The notes under the pieces are model-generated. The model worked only from the letters and a program-made list of their open reading frames with translations, was not told the origin of the DNA and made no database searches. This document shows, piece after piece, positions 9,100-19,685 of a stretch of DNA of 64,000 bases. Within the stretch, counting starts at the first letter, position 1; every line of letters starts with the position of its first letter. The translations under genes and the position numbers were made by a program. The stretch covers positions 20,281 through 84,280 of the forward strand of contig JAJYBI010000013.1 of assembly GCA_021779095.1 (NCBI GenBank), in the 5' to 3' direction. The stretch is from Deltaproteobacteria bacterium (GTDB lineage: Bacteria; Desulfobacterota; Desulfuromonadia; Geobacterales; JAJYBI01).

Positions 9100-11055
9100 T
9101 CAAGCGTCATCGGGCCGGCTCCGGACGTTCCGGCCGGCATCGCCGGAAGCGCCATTTCCGATCTGCCGGATAAGCTGTCGTAACCCCTTATACTCATCGG
9201 ACGAAAGGGGCCGGTCATGATACACGGCTGCGCCGTACCGTTCCGCGAACCGGTGAACCACAGGGTCCCCCAGCCGCTCCGCGAGGCGGAACAGCCCCAT
9301 GCCGGCATGGTCCGCGGGAAGCCGCCCCTCGCGACGCAGGCGGACATAGAGCAGCCGAAGGAGACGCTCTTCCCGGGACAGCCGACGCCGCCCGCGCAAC
9401 GCGAAGGCACCGGCTGCGGCAAGAAGCGACACGACAACCATGGCCATGTTCTGCATGTCCGGAACCCGGAGGCGCACCCCGCTCCATCGCCGGCCGGCAC
9501 TCCGCACCATCTCAATCTGCTTCTCCAGGTCGTAGGCGATGACGGTCCGCGTCCAGTAGTACTCCACCGCATCCGCGGCCTGGCGTATCCGGGCATACAG
9601 GCCGGGGCCGGGGCGTGAAACCCGTTCGTCCGCATTCACCGCCCAGCGGCTCGGATCGATCGTGACCCACCCCTCCCCGTCCGGATCGGCCTCGACCCAG
9701 ACATGGGCCCGGTCTTCCGTGACCGCGTAGAATCCCCCCAGCTCGTTGTAATCCCCCCCCTGGTACCCGCCGACGAGCCGTGCGGGTACACCGGCGCTAC
9801 GCAGCAGCACGGCGAGGGACGACGCGAAAAATTCGCAGTTCCCCTGCCGACGCTTGAACAGGAACGTGTCAAGGGGGTGTGCATCCGTCGGCAGGCCGGA
9901 GGTTGCGTAGCGGAACCCATTCGACCGGTAGAAACGCTCGAAACGGTCGATGACTTCACGGCCGGATCTGGCGCCGGCCGCCGTCTCCCGGGCGAGTCTG
10001 CGTATGGCGGGCGAGTATCCCGGCGGCAGCTGGAGATAGGACTCCATGCGAGCGCCGGCCCGTTCTTCCAGCCGCGCACCGGGGAGTGCCGTCACCTCGT
10101 ACCGGGTCCGTACGGCACGGCCGTACGACTGCAGATACACCGCGTCTCCCGTACGGTCAGAACGGATGCCGCTCAGCTGCAACGGCTGATCGAGGGTGAT
10201 GAGATAACGGCTTTTGGTCGGCTCCGGATAGAAGACCACCGTAACGGGGCGGTCCGTCCCCCCGACCGGAAGACCGTTTCCGGCCGGCGCCGTCCTCTCC
10301 CAGGCCGTACCGGTGAACCGGTTCAGCACGATCCCCCGCCAGTACAAACGATCGTCGGGAAGCCGGCCGGTCTCCGCCCGGAACACGAGCGTCTTCACCT
10401 CGCTCTGGCTCGACGCGCTCCCCGGCTGGACCCGATCGCTGAAGCCGACGACCGCACCCTCCTGCTGGTTGAGGAAATTCCACATGGCGTACTGGGTCCG
10501 CGGCAGGATGACGAAGAAGACCAGCGCCAGCGGGACGGCGCCGACGGGGATCAGGATCGCGGTCCGCAGCACCTTTCCCATGGCACTCCGGGAAAGCGCC
10601 GCATCGGGATCGACGGCGACGAACGACAGCAGCACCAGCGACACCGCCAGCGCCGGCAGCATGACCAGGAGGTAGACGAGGAACATGCTGTCCAGGCTGA
10701 AGAGCGACGAGGCGGAGAGGCAGAAGACAGCCAGGACGTAGATCTGCAGATAGTGTCGTCCGCTCTGCTCCCCGAAAAGCCGCAACGCCAGAAACAGGAT
10801 GAGCAGGTCGGCGGCGGGCCCGACCAGATTGGTCCTGCTCACCTGCAGGGCGTAGAACAGGAAGAACAGGAGACCGCAGACCGTGACGAGCCAGTTCGGC
10901 AGCCGGTAGCCGCGCCTGCGGAAGAAGTAGCCGAAGAGAAGCGCCGCCGGGAGCAGAATACGCGGGAAAAGCCCCAGGTAGGGAGCGAGGGGGAGATAGC
11001 CGCAGAGCGTCACGAGCGCGACGAGGAGGGCGACGGCCGTATCAATCCGCAGCAT
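9100..11055 (-). CDS. Transglutaminase-like membrane protein (TgpA/DUF3488 family)
   Basis: N-terminal multi-TM, core 'RRQGNCEFFASSLAVLLRSAGVPARLVGGYQGGDYNELGGFYAVTEDRAHVWVEA'. Confidence 0.93.
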   Translation of the reverse strand: MLRIDTAVALLVALVTLCGYLPLAPYLGLFPRILLPAALLFGYFFRRRGYRLPNWLVTVCGLLFFLFYALQVSRTNLVGPAADLLILFLALRLFGEQSGRHYLQIYVLAVFCLSASSLFSLDSMFLVYLLVMLPALAVSLVLLSFVAVDPDAALSRSAMGKVLRTAILIPVGAVPLALVFFVILPRTQYAMWNFLNQQEGAVVGFSDRVQPGSASSQSEVKTLVFRAETGRLPDDRLYWRGIVLNRFTGTAWERTAPAGNGLPVGGTDRPVTVVFYPEPTKSRYLITLDQPLQLSGIRSDRTGDAVYLQSYGRAVRTRYEVTALPGARLEERAGARMESYLQLPPGYSPAIRRLARETAAGARSGREVIDRFERFYRSNGFRYATSGLPTDAHPLDTFLFKRRQGNCEFFASSLAVLLRSAGVPARLVGGYQGGDYNELGGFYAVTEDRAHVWVEADPDGEGWVTIDPSRWAVNADERVSRPGPGLYARIRQAADAVEYYWTRTVIAYDLEKQIEMVRSAGRRWSGVRLRVPDMQNMAMVVVSLLAAAGAFALRGRRRLSREERLLRLLYVRLRREGRLPADHAGMGLFRLAERLGDPVVHRFAERYGAAVYHDRPLSSDEYKGLRQLIRQIGNGASGDAGRNVRSRPDDA

Positions 11056-11878
11056 GGACGGCCAGCTCCTTGAGCAGCTTCAGTCGATGGGAACGGGACA
11101 GCCCCGGCGGGACCAGCAGGTCACCGAGACGCAGGCCGACGGGACGGTTGCGACGCATCAGGTCGTTCACCAGGTACGCGGCGCGCCCCACCGCCTCGTC
11201 TGTGGTCCGGGCCGGCAGGGTCTCCAGGTCGATCACTACCGGCTCGGTGCCGGTGGCGTTGAACCCCTTCACCTTCAGCGCGTCGTGACGGGCCGACAGG
11301 CGCCAGTGGACGTGTTTCAGCGGTTCCCGGCCGGAGTAGTCGCCGATCCGGGCAAGTTCGCCGTCATGGCCGTTCGCGCTGCGCAGGAGCTCCCCCACCC
11401 GCTCCCGCCCGGCATCGGCGGAGACGGTGCGAAAGGGGATGGGGGCGGGGAAGACGGTAACGGTTTCGGCGAAACCGCACTGCAGCCGACGAATGAAGAA
11501 ATTGACGGGAAACGGGGACGATATGAGGAGACTCAGGCCGGCGTGCCGACCACGACGGGGGAAGGTGCAGGGAACGGACCGGCTGCAGGCGGACTGGCGG
11601 TCCGCAAGGAGGATCACCGTCGAGGAGCCGAGAAATTCGGCGGAGAGGAGAAACGATGTCAGCCACCGCTTGCGGTTCGTGAACCGGAAGGTGACGAGCG
11701 TCTCCATGCCGCTGTATATCTCGTCGGGTGGCACGATCTCCACCTCCAGCCCCCGCAGGTTGAACCAGCCGATGAGGCCGGTCAGTGCCATGAAGGCGAG
11801 AAGCGAGGCCACCACGAGAAACAGCAGGTTGTTGCCGGTATTGACCGCGGCGAAACCCAGAAGAAGCGTCAGCGCCAC
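11042..11878 (-). CDS. DUF58 family protein (true start may lie slightly upstream)
   Basis: 'AAVNTGNNLLFLVVASLLAFMALTG' N-term and 'GDYSGREPLKHVHWRLSARHDALKVKGF'; sits between MoxR and TgpA as usual. Frame reads upstream as LSITRAGALYV before the called start. Confidence 0.88.
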   Translation of the reverse strand: MALTLLLGFAAVNTGNNLLFLVVASLLAFMALTGLIGWFNLRGLEVEIVPPDEIYSGMETLVTFRFTNRKRWLTSFLLSAEFLGSSTVILLADRQSACSRSVPCTFPRRGRHAGLSLLISSPFPVNFFIRRLQCGFAETVTVFPAPIPFRTVSADAGRERVGELLRSANGHDGELARIGDYSGREPLKHVHWRLSARHDALKVKGFNATGTEPVVIDLETLPARTTDEAVGRAAYLVNDLMRRNRPVGLRLGDLLVPPGLSRSHRLKLLKELAVHAAD

Positions 11879-11904
11879 GTAGAGCGCCCCCGCCCGGGTG
11901 ATGC

Positions 11905-12846
11905 TCAGGCCAGCGGCACGGGAATAGCGTCCAGAACGGTTCGTAACAGCTCCTCCTTGTTCAGGCTCTCCTGTTCCGCCGTCAGAATCAGGCGATGGGC
12001 GCCCACCGGCAGCGCCACGGCCTGCACGTCCTCGGGGACGACGAAGTCCCGCCCCTCCAGGTAGGCGTGTGCCCGGGCCGCATCGGCCATGCAGATGCCG
12101 CCGCGGGACGAGATGCCCGAAAGGACGAACGACGACGCCCGGGTCCCGGCGATGATCCGGTAGATGTAACCGGCCACCATCTCCGACAGGTAGACCCGCT
12201 CACGGACGGCCCGCTGCGCCTCCTGCAGTTCGTGCACCCCGATGACCGGCTCGATCCCGCGCAGCTCCTCGCGGATGCTGCCGGCACGGATGATCGCCGT
12301 CTCCGCCTCCTGGGAAGGGTAGCCGATCCCGGTGCGGATCAGGAACCGGTCCAGCTGGGACTCGGGCAGGGGATACGTTCCCACCTGTTCCAGCGGGTTC
12401 TGGGTGGCGATCACCATGAACGGCTCCGGCAGCGGGTAGGTGACCCCCTCCACCGTCACCCGCCGCTCCTCCATCGCCTCCAGGAGGGCGCTCTGGGTGC
12501 GGGGCATGGCCCGGTTGATCTCGTCGACCAGAAGGATGTTGTTGAACACCGGCCCCCGTACGAAGACGAACCGGTTCTCCTCGCGGTTGAAGACGGAAAG
12601 CCCGGTGATGTCCGACGGCAGGAGATCACTCGTGCACTGTATCCGGCCGAAGGAGAGACCGAGCACGCCGGAGAGGGCGAGCGCCAGGGTCGTCTTCCCC
12701 AGGCCGGGGATATCCTCCAGGAGGAGATGGCCGCCGGCCAAAAGCGCCGTGACCGAGAGACGCACCGCCTGCTGTTTCCCCCGGAGGTACCGGGAGTTGA
12801 GAACGTCCACCATCTGCATGATCGCATCGCGCTGGGGAAGAGACAT
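11905..12846 (-). CDS. MoxR-family AAA+ ATPase
   Basis: 'GGHLLLEDIPGLGKTTLALALSGVLG', 'NNILLVDEINRAMPRTQSALLEAMEERRVTVEG'. Confidence 0.95.
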   Translation of the reverse strand: MSLPQRDAIMQMVDVLNSRYLRGKQQAVRLSVTALLAGGHLLLEDIPGLGKTTLALALSGVLGLSFGRIQCTSDLLPSDITGLSVFNREENRFVFVRGPVFNNILLVDEINRAMPRTQSALLEAMEERRVTVEGVTYPLPEPFMVIATQNPLEQVGTYPLPESQLDRFLIRTGIGYPSQEAETAIIRAGSIREELRGIEPVIGVHELQEAQRAVRERVYLSEMVAGYIYRIIAGTRASSFVLSGISSRGGICMADAARAHAYLEGRDFVVPEDVQAVALPVGAHRLILTAEQESLNKEELLRTVLDAIPVPLA

Positions 12847-13055
12847 GGTACTCCTTTGACGGTTCGTGACTTATAGGATTATAGCAGAACCCGGCACGGT
12901 TTCGCCACACCGCTCACGGTTACGGAATGCTCCGGTGACCGGCAAATCCAGCGACACGCCGGATGCGGAGGCGGAATTGCCGGCTTCCCATTTTGCCGTT
13001 TTCCTGCTAGATTGACGAGGTTTGTCAGACACCATTGCACGGGGGCAGAGGAAAC

Positions 13056-14441
13056 ATGCGATACATCAGCACGCGAGGCGGAATAGCACCGGTACCGTTC
13101 AAGGATGCCGTCATGATGGGGCTTGCCACCGACGGAGGGCTGCTCCTGCCGGAGCGGGTACCCGCCCTGTCGGCGGAGACGCTGGATGCATGGCGCGGCC
13201 TGTCGTACCGTGACCTGGCGTTCCGGATCATCTCCCTCTTTGCTGACGATATCCCGGCTGACGACCTGAAACGGCTGATCGACCGCTCCTACGACAGTTT
13301 CGAGCACGGCGAGATCACCCCCGTTCTCCGCGAGGACGGCGTCTACATCCTGGAACTGTTCCACGGCCCCACCCTCGCCTTCAAGGACGTGGCGCTGCAG
13401 CTCCTGGGGAACCTGTTCGAGTACCTGCTGGAGGAGCGGGATGAAAAGATGAACATCGTGGGGGCCACTTCCGGCGACACCGGCAGCGCCGCCATCTACG
13501 GGGTGCGGGGCAAGGACCGGATCAACATCTTCATCATGCACCCCCACGGCAAGACCTCTCCCATCCAGGCGCTGCAGATGACCACCGTCACCGACCCGAA
13601 CGTCTTCAACATCGCCGTGGAGGGGACCTTCGACGACTGCCAGAACATCGTGAAGACGCTCTTCAACGACCTGCCGTTCAAGGAGAGGCACGCCCTCGGC
13701 GCGGTGAACTCCATCAACTGGGCCCGGGTGCTGGCCCAGGTGGTCTACTACTTCTACGCCTGGTTCCGGGTCGCCGACGCCGGCGCCGGAAAGATCAGCT
13801 TCGCCGTCCCCACCGGCAATTTCGGCGACATCTTCGCCGGCTACGTGGCCAAAAGGATGGGGCTCCCGATTGAAAAGCTGATCCTCGCCACCAACGAGAA
13901 CAACATCCTGACCCGCTTCATCAACGACGGGGACTACTCCCTCGGGACCGTGGTTTCCACCGTCTCCCCCTCCATGGATATCCAGCTCGCCTCCAACTTC
14001 GAGCGGTACCTGTACTACCTGTTCGACGAGAACCCGGTGCGGGTGCGGGATGCGTTTGCCGGGCTCTCCACCAAGGGGAAAATAGACTTCACCGACACGG
14101 AGATGGCCCGGGTGCACGCGGAGTTCGCTTCCCGCTCCGTGGACCAGGAGGAGACCCTGGCCACCATCGCCGCGTTCCGGACCGAGACCGGCTACCTCCT
14201 CGACCCGCATACCGCCGTCGGCGTCCGGGCGGGACAGGAGCTGGCGAGCCCCGGTGCGGAGGTGGTCTGCCTCGCCACCGCCCACCCGGCCAAGTTCGGC
14301 GACGCCGTGGAAAAGGCCACGGGGATCACCCCGCCGCTCCCGCCGGCGCTGCAGGGGATCGACCAGCTCCCCTCCCGCTGCACGGTCCTGCCGGCGGACC
14401 AGGCCGCCATCCGGCAGTTCATCGAAGAGCACGCCCGCTAG
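13056..14441 (+). CDS. thrC: Threonine synthase
   Basis: 'MRYISTRGGIAPVPFKDAVMMGLATDGGLLLPE', PLP site 'LFHGPTLAFKDVALQLLGN', 'GATSGDTGSAAI'. Confidence 0.97.
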   Translation: MRYISTRGGIAPVPFKDAVMMGLATDGGLLLPERVPALSAETLDAWRGLSYRDLAFRIISLFADDIPADDLKRLIDRSYDSFEHGEITPVLREDGVYILELFHGPTLAFKDVALQLLGNLFEYLLEERDEKMNIVGATSGDTGSAAIYGVRGKDRINIFIMHPHGKTSPIQALQMTTVTDPNVFNIAVEGTFDDCQNIVKTLFNDLPFKERHALGAVNSINWARVLAQVVYYFYAWFRVADAGAGKISFAVPTGNFGDIFAGYVAKRMGLPIEKLILATNENNILTRFINDGDYSLGTVVSTVSPSMDIQLASNFERYLYYLFDENPVRVRDAFAGLSTKGKIDFTDTEMARVHAEFASRSVDQEETLATIAAFRTETGYLLDPHTAVGVRAGQELASPGAEVVCLATAHPAKFGDAVEKATGITPPLPPALQGIDQLPSRCTVLPADQAAIRQFIEEHAR

Positions 14442-14502
14442 ACACCGTGGGGACGCCGTCACCCGGCGGCGTCCCCGCCGATCACCTTTAACAAAACGGC
14501 AC

Positions 14503-14623
14503 ATGGACGCTGATGAACGCAGATAAGACCTAATAATACAAAATCAACAGAACACATCTGCAAGGTGAATCCATTTTGAATAAGTTTGTCTTGATCCGCG
14601 TTTATCAGATTTGATCCGCGTCC
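14503..14623. repeat. Non-coding repeat: imperfect inverted copies of ATGGACGCTGATGAACGCAGATAAGAC / GTCTTGATCCGCGTTTATCAG plus tandem TTGATCCGCG
   Basis: Left arm 14503-14528 is imperfectly complementary to 14588-14623; TTGATCCGCG repeated at 14591 and 14611. Confidence 0.65.
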
Positions 14624-14655
14624 TGTTGCCCTTTTCAGGTTCAATCACCTTCCCC

Positions 14656-15312
14656 ATGATCATCGACTGGAACCATATCGATACCGTCCTCCTGGACATG
14701 GACGGCACCCTGCTGGACCGGCACTTCGACGACCATTTCTGGCTCGAACATGTGCCGCGCACCTGGGCCGCCAAGCACCACCTTCCGATCGACGAGGCGA
14801 AAGAGGCGCTGTACGCCCTCTTCCGCTCCCAGGAGATGACTCTCAACTGGACCGACCTGGACTACTGGTCCGACCGGCTCGGCCTGGACATCCCGCTCCT
14901 GAAGCGCGAGGTGGACCACCTCATCGCCGTCCACCCGTTCGTGGTGGAGTTCCTCCTCTTCCTGCGGCAGCACGGTAAAGCCGTGCACCTGATAACCAAC
15001 GCCCACGGCAAGACACTGGATCTGAAGATGCACAAGACCCGGCTCGGCCCCTACTTCCACCGGATCGTCTCCGCCCATGACATCGGTATTTCCAAGGAGG
15101 ACGTGCGGTTCTGGGAAGCCCTGCGGGAGCGGCTCCCCTACGACCCGGCCCGCACCATGCTCGGCGAGGACAGCGAGGCCAACCTGGAATCGGCGAGCCG
15201 CGCCGGCATCCGTGAGCTGGTCTACGTGAGCGGCTACAGCTCCGCCGTTCACCCTGTCGCCTCCCCCCGCTTTACCTCCGTCCGCCATTTCGGCGAACTG
15301 CTCCCCCGCTGA
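14656..15312 (+). CDS. HAD-family hydrolase, GMP/IMP nucleotidase (YrfG)-like
   Basis: 'MIIDWNHIDTVLLDMDGTLLDRHFDDHFWLEHVPRTWAAKH' closely resembles the E. coli YrfG N-terminus. Confidence 0.88.
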   Translation: MIIDWNHIDTVLLDMDGTLLDRHFDDHFWLEHVPRTWAAKHHLPIDEAKEALYALFRSQEMTLNWTDLDYWSDRLGLDIPLLKREVDHLIAVHPFVVEFLLFLRQHGKAVHLITNAHGKTLDLKMHKTRLGPYFHRIVSAHDIGISKEDVRFWEALRERLPYDPARTMLGEDSEANLESASRAGIRELVYVSGYSSAVHPVASPRFTSVRHFGELLPR

Positions 15313-15334
15313 CAGCTCCTTTGCTGCAGGCACG

Positions 15335-15366
15335 AAAAAAGGCGACCGGTAACCCGGCCGCCTTCT
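15335..15366. terminator. Bidirectional intrinsic terminator between convergent HAD gene and hom
   Basis: AAAAAAGGCGACCGG-TTAAC-like loop-CCGGCCGCCTTCTT stem-loop. Confidence 0.7.
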
Positions 15367-15390
15367 TCGTCCTGTGTGCATCTCTTTCTC

Positions 15391-16701
15391 CTAGTCGAGG
15401 CTCTCCTCGATCCGGATGAGGTGGGTCTTCTCCGTGACGATGTCGGATGCGTCGATGACCGCCAGCGCCTTCTGCACGGCACCTTCGCCCGCCTCGTGGG
15501 TCATGATCACCACCGGTACCGCATCGCCGGTACTGCGACCCGTCTGGATCATGGATTCGATGCTGATCCCCGCATCACCAAGGGCACCGGCTATCTTCGC
15601 CAGGGCACCGGGCTGGTCCACGGCGCTGAACCGCAGGTAGTACTTGCTGACGATCTCCGCCATCGGCTTGATGGTGAGGGTCCGCATGGACTCGTCCAGG
15701 TACCCGAGAGGGGCGGTACGGCGGCCGATGCCGGCCAGGAGGTTGCGGCCGATATCCATGACATCGCCGATGACCGCGCTGGCCGTGGCGTCCATCCCCG
15801 CGCCTCGACCGTAGAACATCACCGGGCCGATGAAATCGCCGGTAAACCGGATGGCGTTGAACGCACCGTTCACGTCGGAAAGGGGGGAATTCTGCGGGAT
15901 CATGGTGGGGTGCACCCGCGCCTCGATCCGACCCTCGTCCAGCTTGCCGATGGCAAGAAGCTTGATCCGGTAACCGAACTCCTTCGCGAAGCTGATATCC
16001 GTCGCGGTGAGGGAGCTCACCCCCTCGCAGTAGATGTCGGAGAAGGTCACCCGGGTCCCGAAGCAGAGGGAGAGGAGCAGGCTCAGCTTGTGGGCGGTGT
16101 CCACCCCCTCGATGTCGAATGTGGGGTCTGCCTCGGCGTAGCCCAGTTCCTGGGCCTTTTTCAGCGCCGGGGCGAAATCGGCCCCCTCCTCGGTCATCTT
16201 GGTGAGGATGTAGTTGCAGGTGCCGTTCAGGATACCGAAGACCGTGGAGAAGTTGTTGGCCGCCATGTTGCCGCGGATCGCGGAGAGGACAGGAATGCCG
16301 CCCCCCACCGACGCCTCGAACAGCACCTCCACGTTCTTCCTGGCGGCGGCGGCGAAGATCTCCTGGCCGTGAAGCGCCAGGAGCGCCTTGTTGGCGGTCA
16401 CCACATGCTTGCCGTTTTCGATCGCCTTCAGGACAAAGCTCTTGGCCGGCTCGTAGCCGCCAATCAGCTCGATCACCACGGAGATCTCCGGGTCGGTCAG
16501 CACATCGTCGGCACGGGTGGTGAGGACGCCTTCAGGCACGGCCACACCGCGGTCGGTGGTGATGTCCAGGTCGGCGATCCGCTTGAGGACCAGGTTCGTC
16601 CCGAGCTTCCCCTTTATATGCTCCGCGTTGGCCAGCAGCAGTTTCGCCACGCCGGCGCCGATGGTCCCGAACCCCAGAAGTCCTACCTTGATATCGTTCA
16701 T
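15391..16701 (-). CDS. hom: Homoserine dehydrogenase with C-terminal ACT domain
   Basis: 'MNDIKVGLLGFGTIGAGVAKLL', 'VVIELIGGYEPAKSFVLKAIENGKHVVTANKALLA', ACT 'YLRFSAVDQPGALAKIAGALGDAGISIESM'. Confidence 0.97.
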   Translation of the reverse strand: MNDIKVGLLGFGTIGAGVAKLLLANAEHIKGKLGTNLVLKRIADLDITTDRGVAVPEGVLTTRADDVLTDPEISVVIELIGGYEPAKSFVLKAIENGKHVVTANKALLALHGQEIFAAAARKNVEVLFEASVGGGIPVLSAIRGNMAANNFSTVFGILNGTCNYILTKMTEEGADFAPALKKAQELGYAEADPTFDIEGVDTAHKLSLLLSLCFGTRVTFSDIYCEGVSSLTATDISFAKEFGYRIKLLAIGKLDEGRIEARVHPTMIPQNSPLSDVNGAFNAIRFTGDFIGPVMFYGRGAGMDATASAVIGDVMDIGRNLLAGIGRRTAPLGYLDESMRTLTIKPMAEIVSKYYLRFSAVDQPGALAKIAGALGDAGISIESMIQTGRSTGDAVPVVIMTHEAGEGAVQKALAVIDASDIVTEKTHLIRIEESLD

Positions 16702-16712
16702 TGCATCCTCGC

Positions 16713-17147
16713 TTATTCGGTAATGTCTGCAGTAACTGCCTTCTCCGGCACCGACGCGGCGATCTCGTCCAGGATGCCGTTCACGAACGCCGGCGACTCT
16801 TCGGTGCCGAACGTCTTCGCCACCTCGATCGCCTCGTTGATGGTGACGTTCTTGGGGATATCGTCACGGTACAGAAGCTCGAACACCCCCAGCCGGAGAA
16901 TGTTCAGGTCCACCTTCGCCATGCGCGATCTGGTCCAGTTGCGGGACTTCTCCTCGATGCGGCGGTCGATCTCGTCGCGGTGCGTCATAACCCCCGTCAC
17001 CAGCGCCTCGGCAAAGTCCCGCACCTGGGAGGCAATCCGGGTATTCTCACGGAAGTTCCGCAGGGCGTCCCGCAGATCGAGGGGATTGAGCTCGATGGCG
17101 TACAGGGTCTGGAGGGCGTGTTCCCGTGCTTCCCGGCGGATACCCAC
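16713..17147 (-). CDS. nusB: Transcription antitermination factor NusB (GTG start)
   Basis: 'RREAREHALQTLYAIEL...RMAKVDLNILRLGVFELLYRDDIPKNVTINEAIEVAKTFGTEESPAFVNGILD'. Confidence 0.96.
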   Translation of the reverse strand: MGIRREAREHALQTLYAIELNPLDLRDALRNFRENTRIASQVRDFAEALVTGVMTHRDEIDRRIEEKSRNWTRSRMAKVDLNILRLGVFELLYRDDIPKNVTINEAIEVAKTFGTEESPAFVNGILDEIAASVPEKAVTADITE

Positions 17148-17614
17148 TACTTGAGCTCCTTGTACAGATTGACCGTCTCGATGGCGGTCATGGCCGCGTC
17201 GAATCCCTTGTTGCCGGCCTTGGTGCCTGCCCGTTCCACCGCCTGCTCGATCGTGTCGGTAGTGAGCACACCGAAGGCGATCGGTACGCCGGTCTGGAGG
17301 GAAACCTGGGCGATCCCCTTGGCGACCTCGGAGGCGACGTAGTCGAAGTGCGGCGTCGCACCGCGGATGACGGCGCCGAGACAGATGACCGCATCGTAGC
17401 GACCGGCGGCGGCCATCTTCTGGGCAGTCAGGGGGATCTCGTAGGCACCGGGGACCCGGGCGACGGCGATGTCACCGTCGGCTGCGCCATGGCGCTTGAG
17501 GGCGTCCAGTGCCCCCTCCAAAAGCCGTTCGCCGATGAAACTATTGAAGCGGCCGACGATGATACCGAACGTGAGCCCCGTCGCGTCCAGCTTCCCTTCG
17601 AATATTGCAGGCAT
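17147..17614 (-). CDS. ribH: 6,7-dimethyl-8-ribityllumazine synthase
   Basis: '[18 protein letters not shown]...[51 protein letters not shown]'. Confidence 0.97.
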   Translation of the reverse strand: MPAIFEGKLDATGLTFGIIVGRFNSFIGERLLEGALDALKRHGAADGDIAVARVPGAYEIPLTAQKMAAAGRYDAVICLGAVIRGATPHFDYVASEVAKGIAQVSLQTGVPIAFGVLTTDTIEQAVERAGTKAGNKGFDAAMTAIETVNLYKELK

Positions 17615-17683
17615 GATATACCCTCCTATAACAATGACAGGGTCGGTAGTCTAACAGTAGGAAACAATAATATCTTTACGTCT

Positions 17684-17758
17684 AACCCCTCCAAACCTCC
17701 CCTTGTCAGGGGAGGCTTAAAGGCTTCCCCCCTGACAAGGGGGGACCGAGGGGGGTTG
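17684..17758. repeat. GC-rich palindromic element inside the rib operon (ribBA-ribH gap)
   Basis: AACCCCTCCAAACCTCCCCTTGTCAGGGGAGGC-TTAAA-GGCTTCCCCCCTGACAAGGGGGGACCGAGGGGGGTT; arms nearly complementary. Confidence 0.85.
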
Positions 17759-17778
17759 AACTCAATAGTTACACGGCA

Positions 17779-18984
17779 CTAGAGGTTTTCCAGCAGGTGG
17801 CCGAGCTTCTCCCGTTTGGTCTGCAGGTAGCGGAGATTAGTGTCCGTCGGCTCCATCTGGATCGGGACCCGCTTCACGATGTTGATCCCGTACCCCTCCA
17901 GCCCCACCACCTTCTTCGGGTTGTTGGTGATGAGCTTTATGTTGTGGAGACCGAGGTGCACGAGGATCTGGGCCCCGATGCCGTAGTCCCTGAGGTCGGC
18001 CTTGAAGCCGAGCTCCAGGTTTGCCTCCACCGTGTCCTTCCCCTCGTCCTGCAGGGCGTACGCCTTCAGCTTGTTGATGAGGCCGATGCCGCGCCCCTCC
18101 TGCCGCATGTACAGGACGACCCCCCGCCCCTCCTTGTCGATCATCTCCATGGCGGCGTGCAACTGGTCGGCGCAGTCGCACCGGCGGCTGCCGAACACGT
18201 CGCCTGTCAGACACTCGGAGTGCACCCGGACGAGCACCGGATCATCCCCCGAGATATCACCCTTCACGAGGGCGAGGTGCTCGAACTGGTCCACGTCGTT
18301 CTCGAAGGCGATGGCACGGAACTCTCCGCCGTAGCTCGTCGGCAGCACCACCTCGGCGGCGCGACGCACCAGCGACTCGTTTTTCATCCGGTACGCCACC
18401 AGGTCGGCAACGGTGCAGATCCTGATGCCGTGCTCCCTGGCGAACTTCTTCAGCTCCGGCATCCGGGCCATGGAGCCGTCGTCGTTCATGATCTCGCAGA
18501 TGACCCCCGCCGACTTCAGGCCCGCCAGACGGGCCAGGTCCACCGACCCTTCCGTCTGCCCGGCCCGGACGAGGACGCCGCCGCTCTTGGCCCGGAGCGG
18601 AAACACGTGGCCGGGGCGGGCAAGGTCGTCCGGCTTCGCGCCATCGGCCACCGCCGTGAGGATCGTGTGGGCGCGGTCCGCCGCCGAGATACCGGTGGTA
18701 ACCCCTTTCTTCGCCTCGATGGAAACGGTGAACGCCGTGCCGAAGGAGGAGGTGTTGCTGCTCACCATGAGCGGCAGATGCAGCTGGTCGCACTTGTCGG
18801 CGGTGAGGGTGAGACAGATGAGACCCCGCCCGAACCGGGCCATGAAGTTGATCGCCTCGGGAGTGATCATCTCGGCGGCCATGGTCAGGTCTCCTTCGTT
18901 CTCCCGATCCTCGTCGTCCACCAGGATCACCATCTTTCCCTGGCGGATATCCTCGATCGCTTCCTCTATGCGTGCTACCGGCAT
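17779..18984 (-). CDS. ribBA: Bifunctional DHBP synthase / GTP cyclohydrolase II
   Basis: '[22 protein letters not shown]' and '[28 protein letters not shown]...[22 protein letters not shown]'. Confidence 0.97.
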   Translation of the reverse strand: MPVARIEEAIEDIRQGKMVILVDDEDRENEGDLTMAAEMITPEAINFMARFGRGLICLTLTADKCDQLHLPLMVSSNTSSFGTAFTVSIEAKKGVTTGISAADRAHTILTAVADGAKPDDLARPGHVFPLRAKSGGVLVRAGQTEGSVDLARLAGLKSAGVICEIMNDDGSMARMPELKKFAREHGIRICTVADLVAYRMKNESLVRRAAEVVLPTSYGGEFRAIAFENDVDQFEHLALVKGDISGDDPVLVRVHSECLTGDVFGSRRCDCADQLHAAMEMIDKEGRGVVLYMRQEGRGIGLINKLKAYALQDEGKDTVEANLELGFKADLRDYGIGAQILVHLGLHNIKLITNNPKKVVGLEGYGINIVKRVPIQMEPTDTNLRYLQTKREKLGHLLENL

Positions 18985-19034
18985 ACGTTCCTCATTTCTG
19001 CGTGATGCGCTCACAAAACAAGCCCGTATTTATC

Positions 19035-19685
19035 TCACATAAATCCAGATTTTGCAAGCAGTTCCAGGCTCAAGCCGCCGGACTCCGAAGCTGTTTCGCG
19101 AGCCGTCAGCATCCGGTCGATATACTTCCCCAGGATGTCGGTCTCGATGTTTACCAGATCACCCGCCCGACGGACGGAAAGGGTCGTCTGCACCGCCGTA
19201 TGGGGGATGATGTTGACGCTGAAGCCGGCCTCGGTGACCCCGTTCACCGTCAGGCTGATCCCGTCGATGGTCACTGACCCCTTCGCCACGACGAATCGGG
19301 CATGCGCGGCGGGGAGAGAAAAGTTCATGACGATATTCCCGGCTACCTCCCGCCGTTCCTCCAGCCGTGCCAGACAGTCCACGTGACCGGTGACGAGGTG
19401 CCCGCCGAGCCGGTCGGAGAGCCGCAGGGCACGCTCCAGATTCACCGGTGTTCCCACCGCCGCATCCCGGAAGGAGGTCCGCTCCAGGGTCTCGGGCGAG
19501 ACGTCGAAAGAGAGGCTCCCGCCGCGCATCTGCGTCACCGTGAGACAGACGCCGTTCACCGCGACGGAATCGCCGAGGCGCAGTTCGTCCGGTGGAAATG
19601 ACGCCGCCACCACCAGCGAACCCGACGCACCGCGCCGCTCGATCCGCTCGATGCTCCCTACCTGCTCGATCAGTCCCGTGAACAT
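19035..19685 (-). CDS. ribE: Riboflavin synthase alpha chain
   Basis: '[12 protein letters not shown]', '[13 protein letters not shown]', '[13 protein letters not shown]', '[15 protein letters not shown]'. Confidence 0.97.
   Translation of the reverse strand: MFTGLIEQVGSIERIERRGASGSLVVAASFPPDELRLGDSVAVNGVCLTVTQMRGGSLSFDVSPETLERTSFRDAAVGTPVNLERALRLSDRLGGHLVTGHVDCLARLEERREVAGNIVMNFSLPAAHARFVVAKGSVTIDGISLTVNGVTEAGFSVNIIPHTAVQTTLSVRRAGDLVNIETDILGKYIDRMLTARETASESGGLSLELLAKSGFM

Noticed and set aside
12879-14504. 541-aa ORF antisense to thrC
   Set aside because: thrC on the other strand is unambiguous; the antisense translation is low-complexity Gly/Val/His/Asp typical of GC-rich shadow frames.
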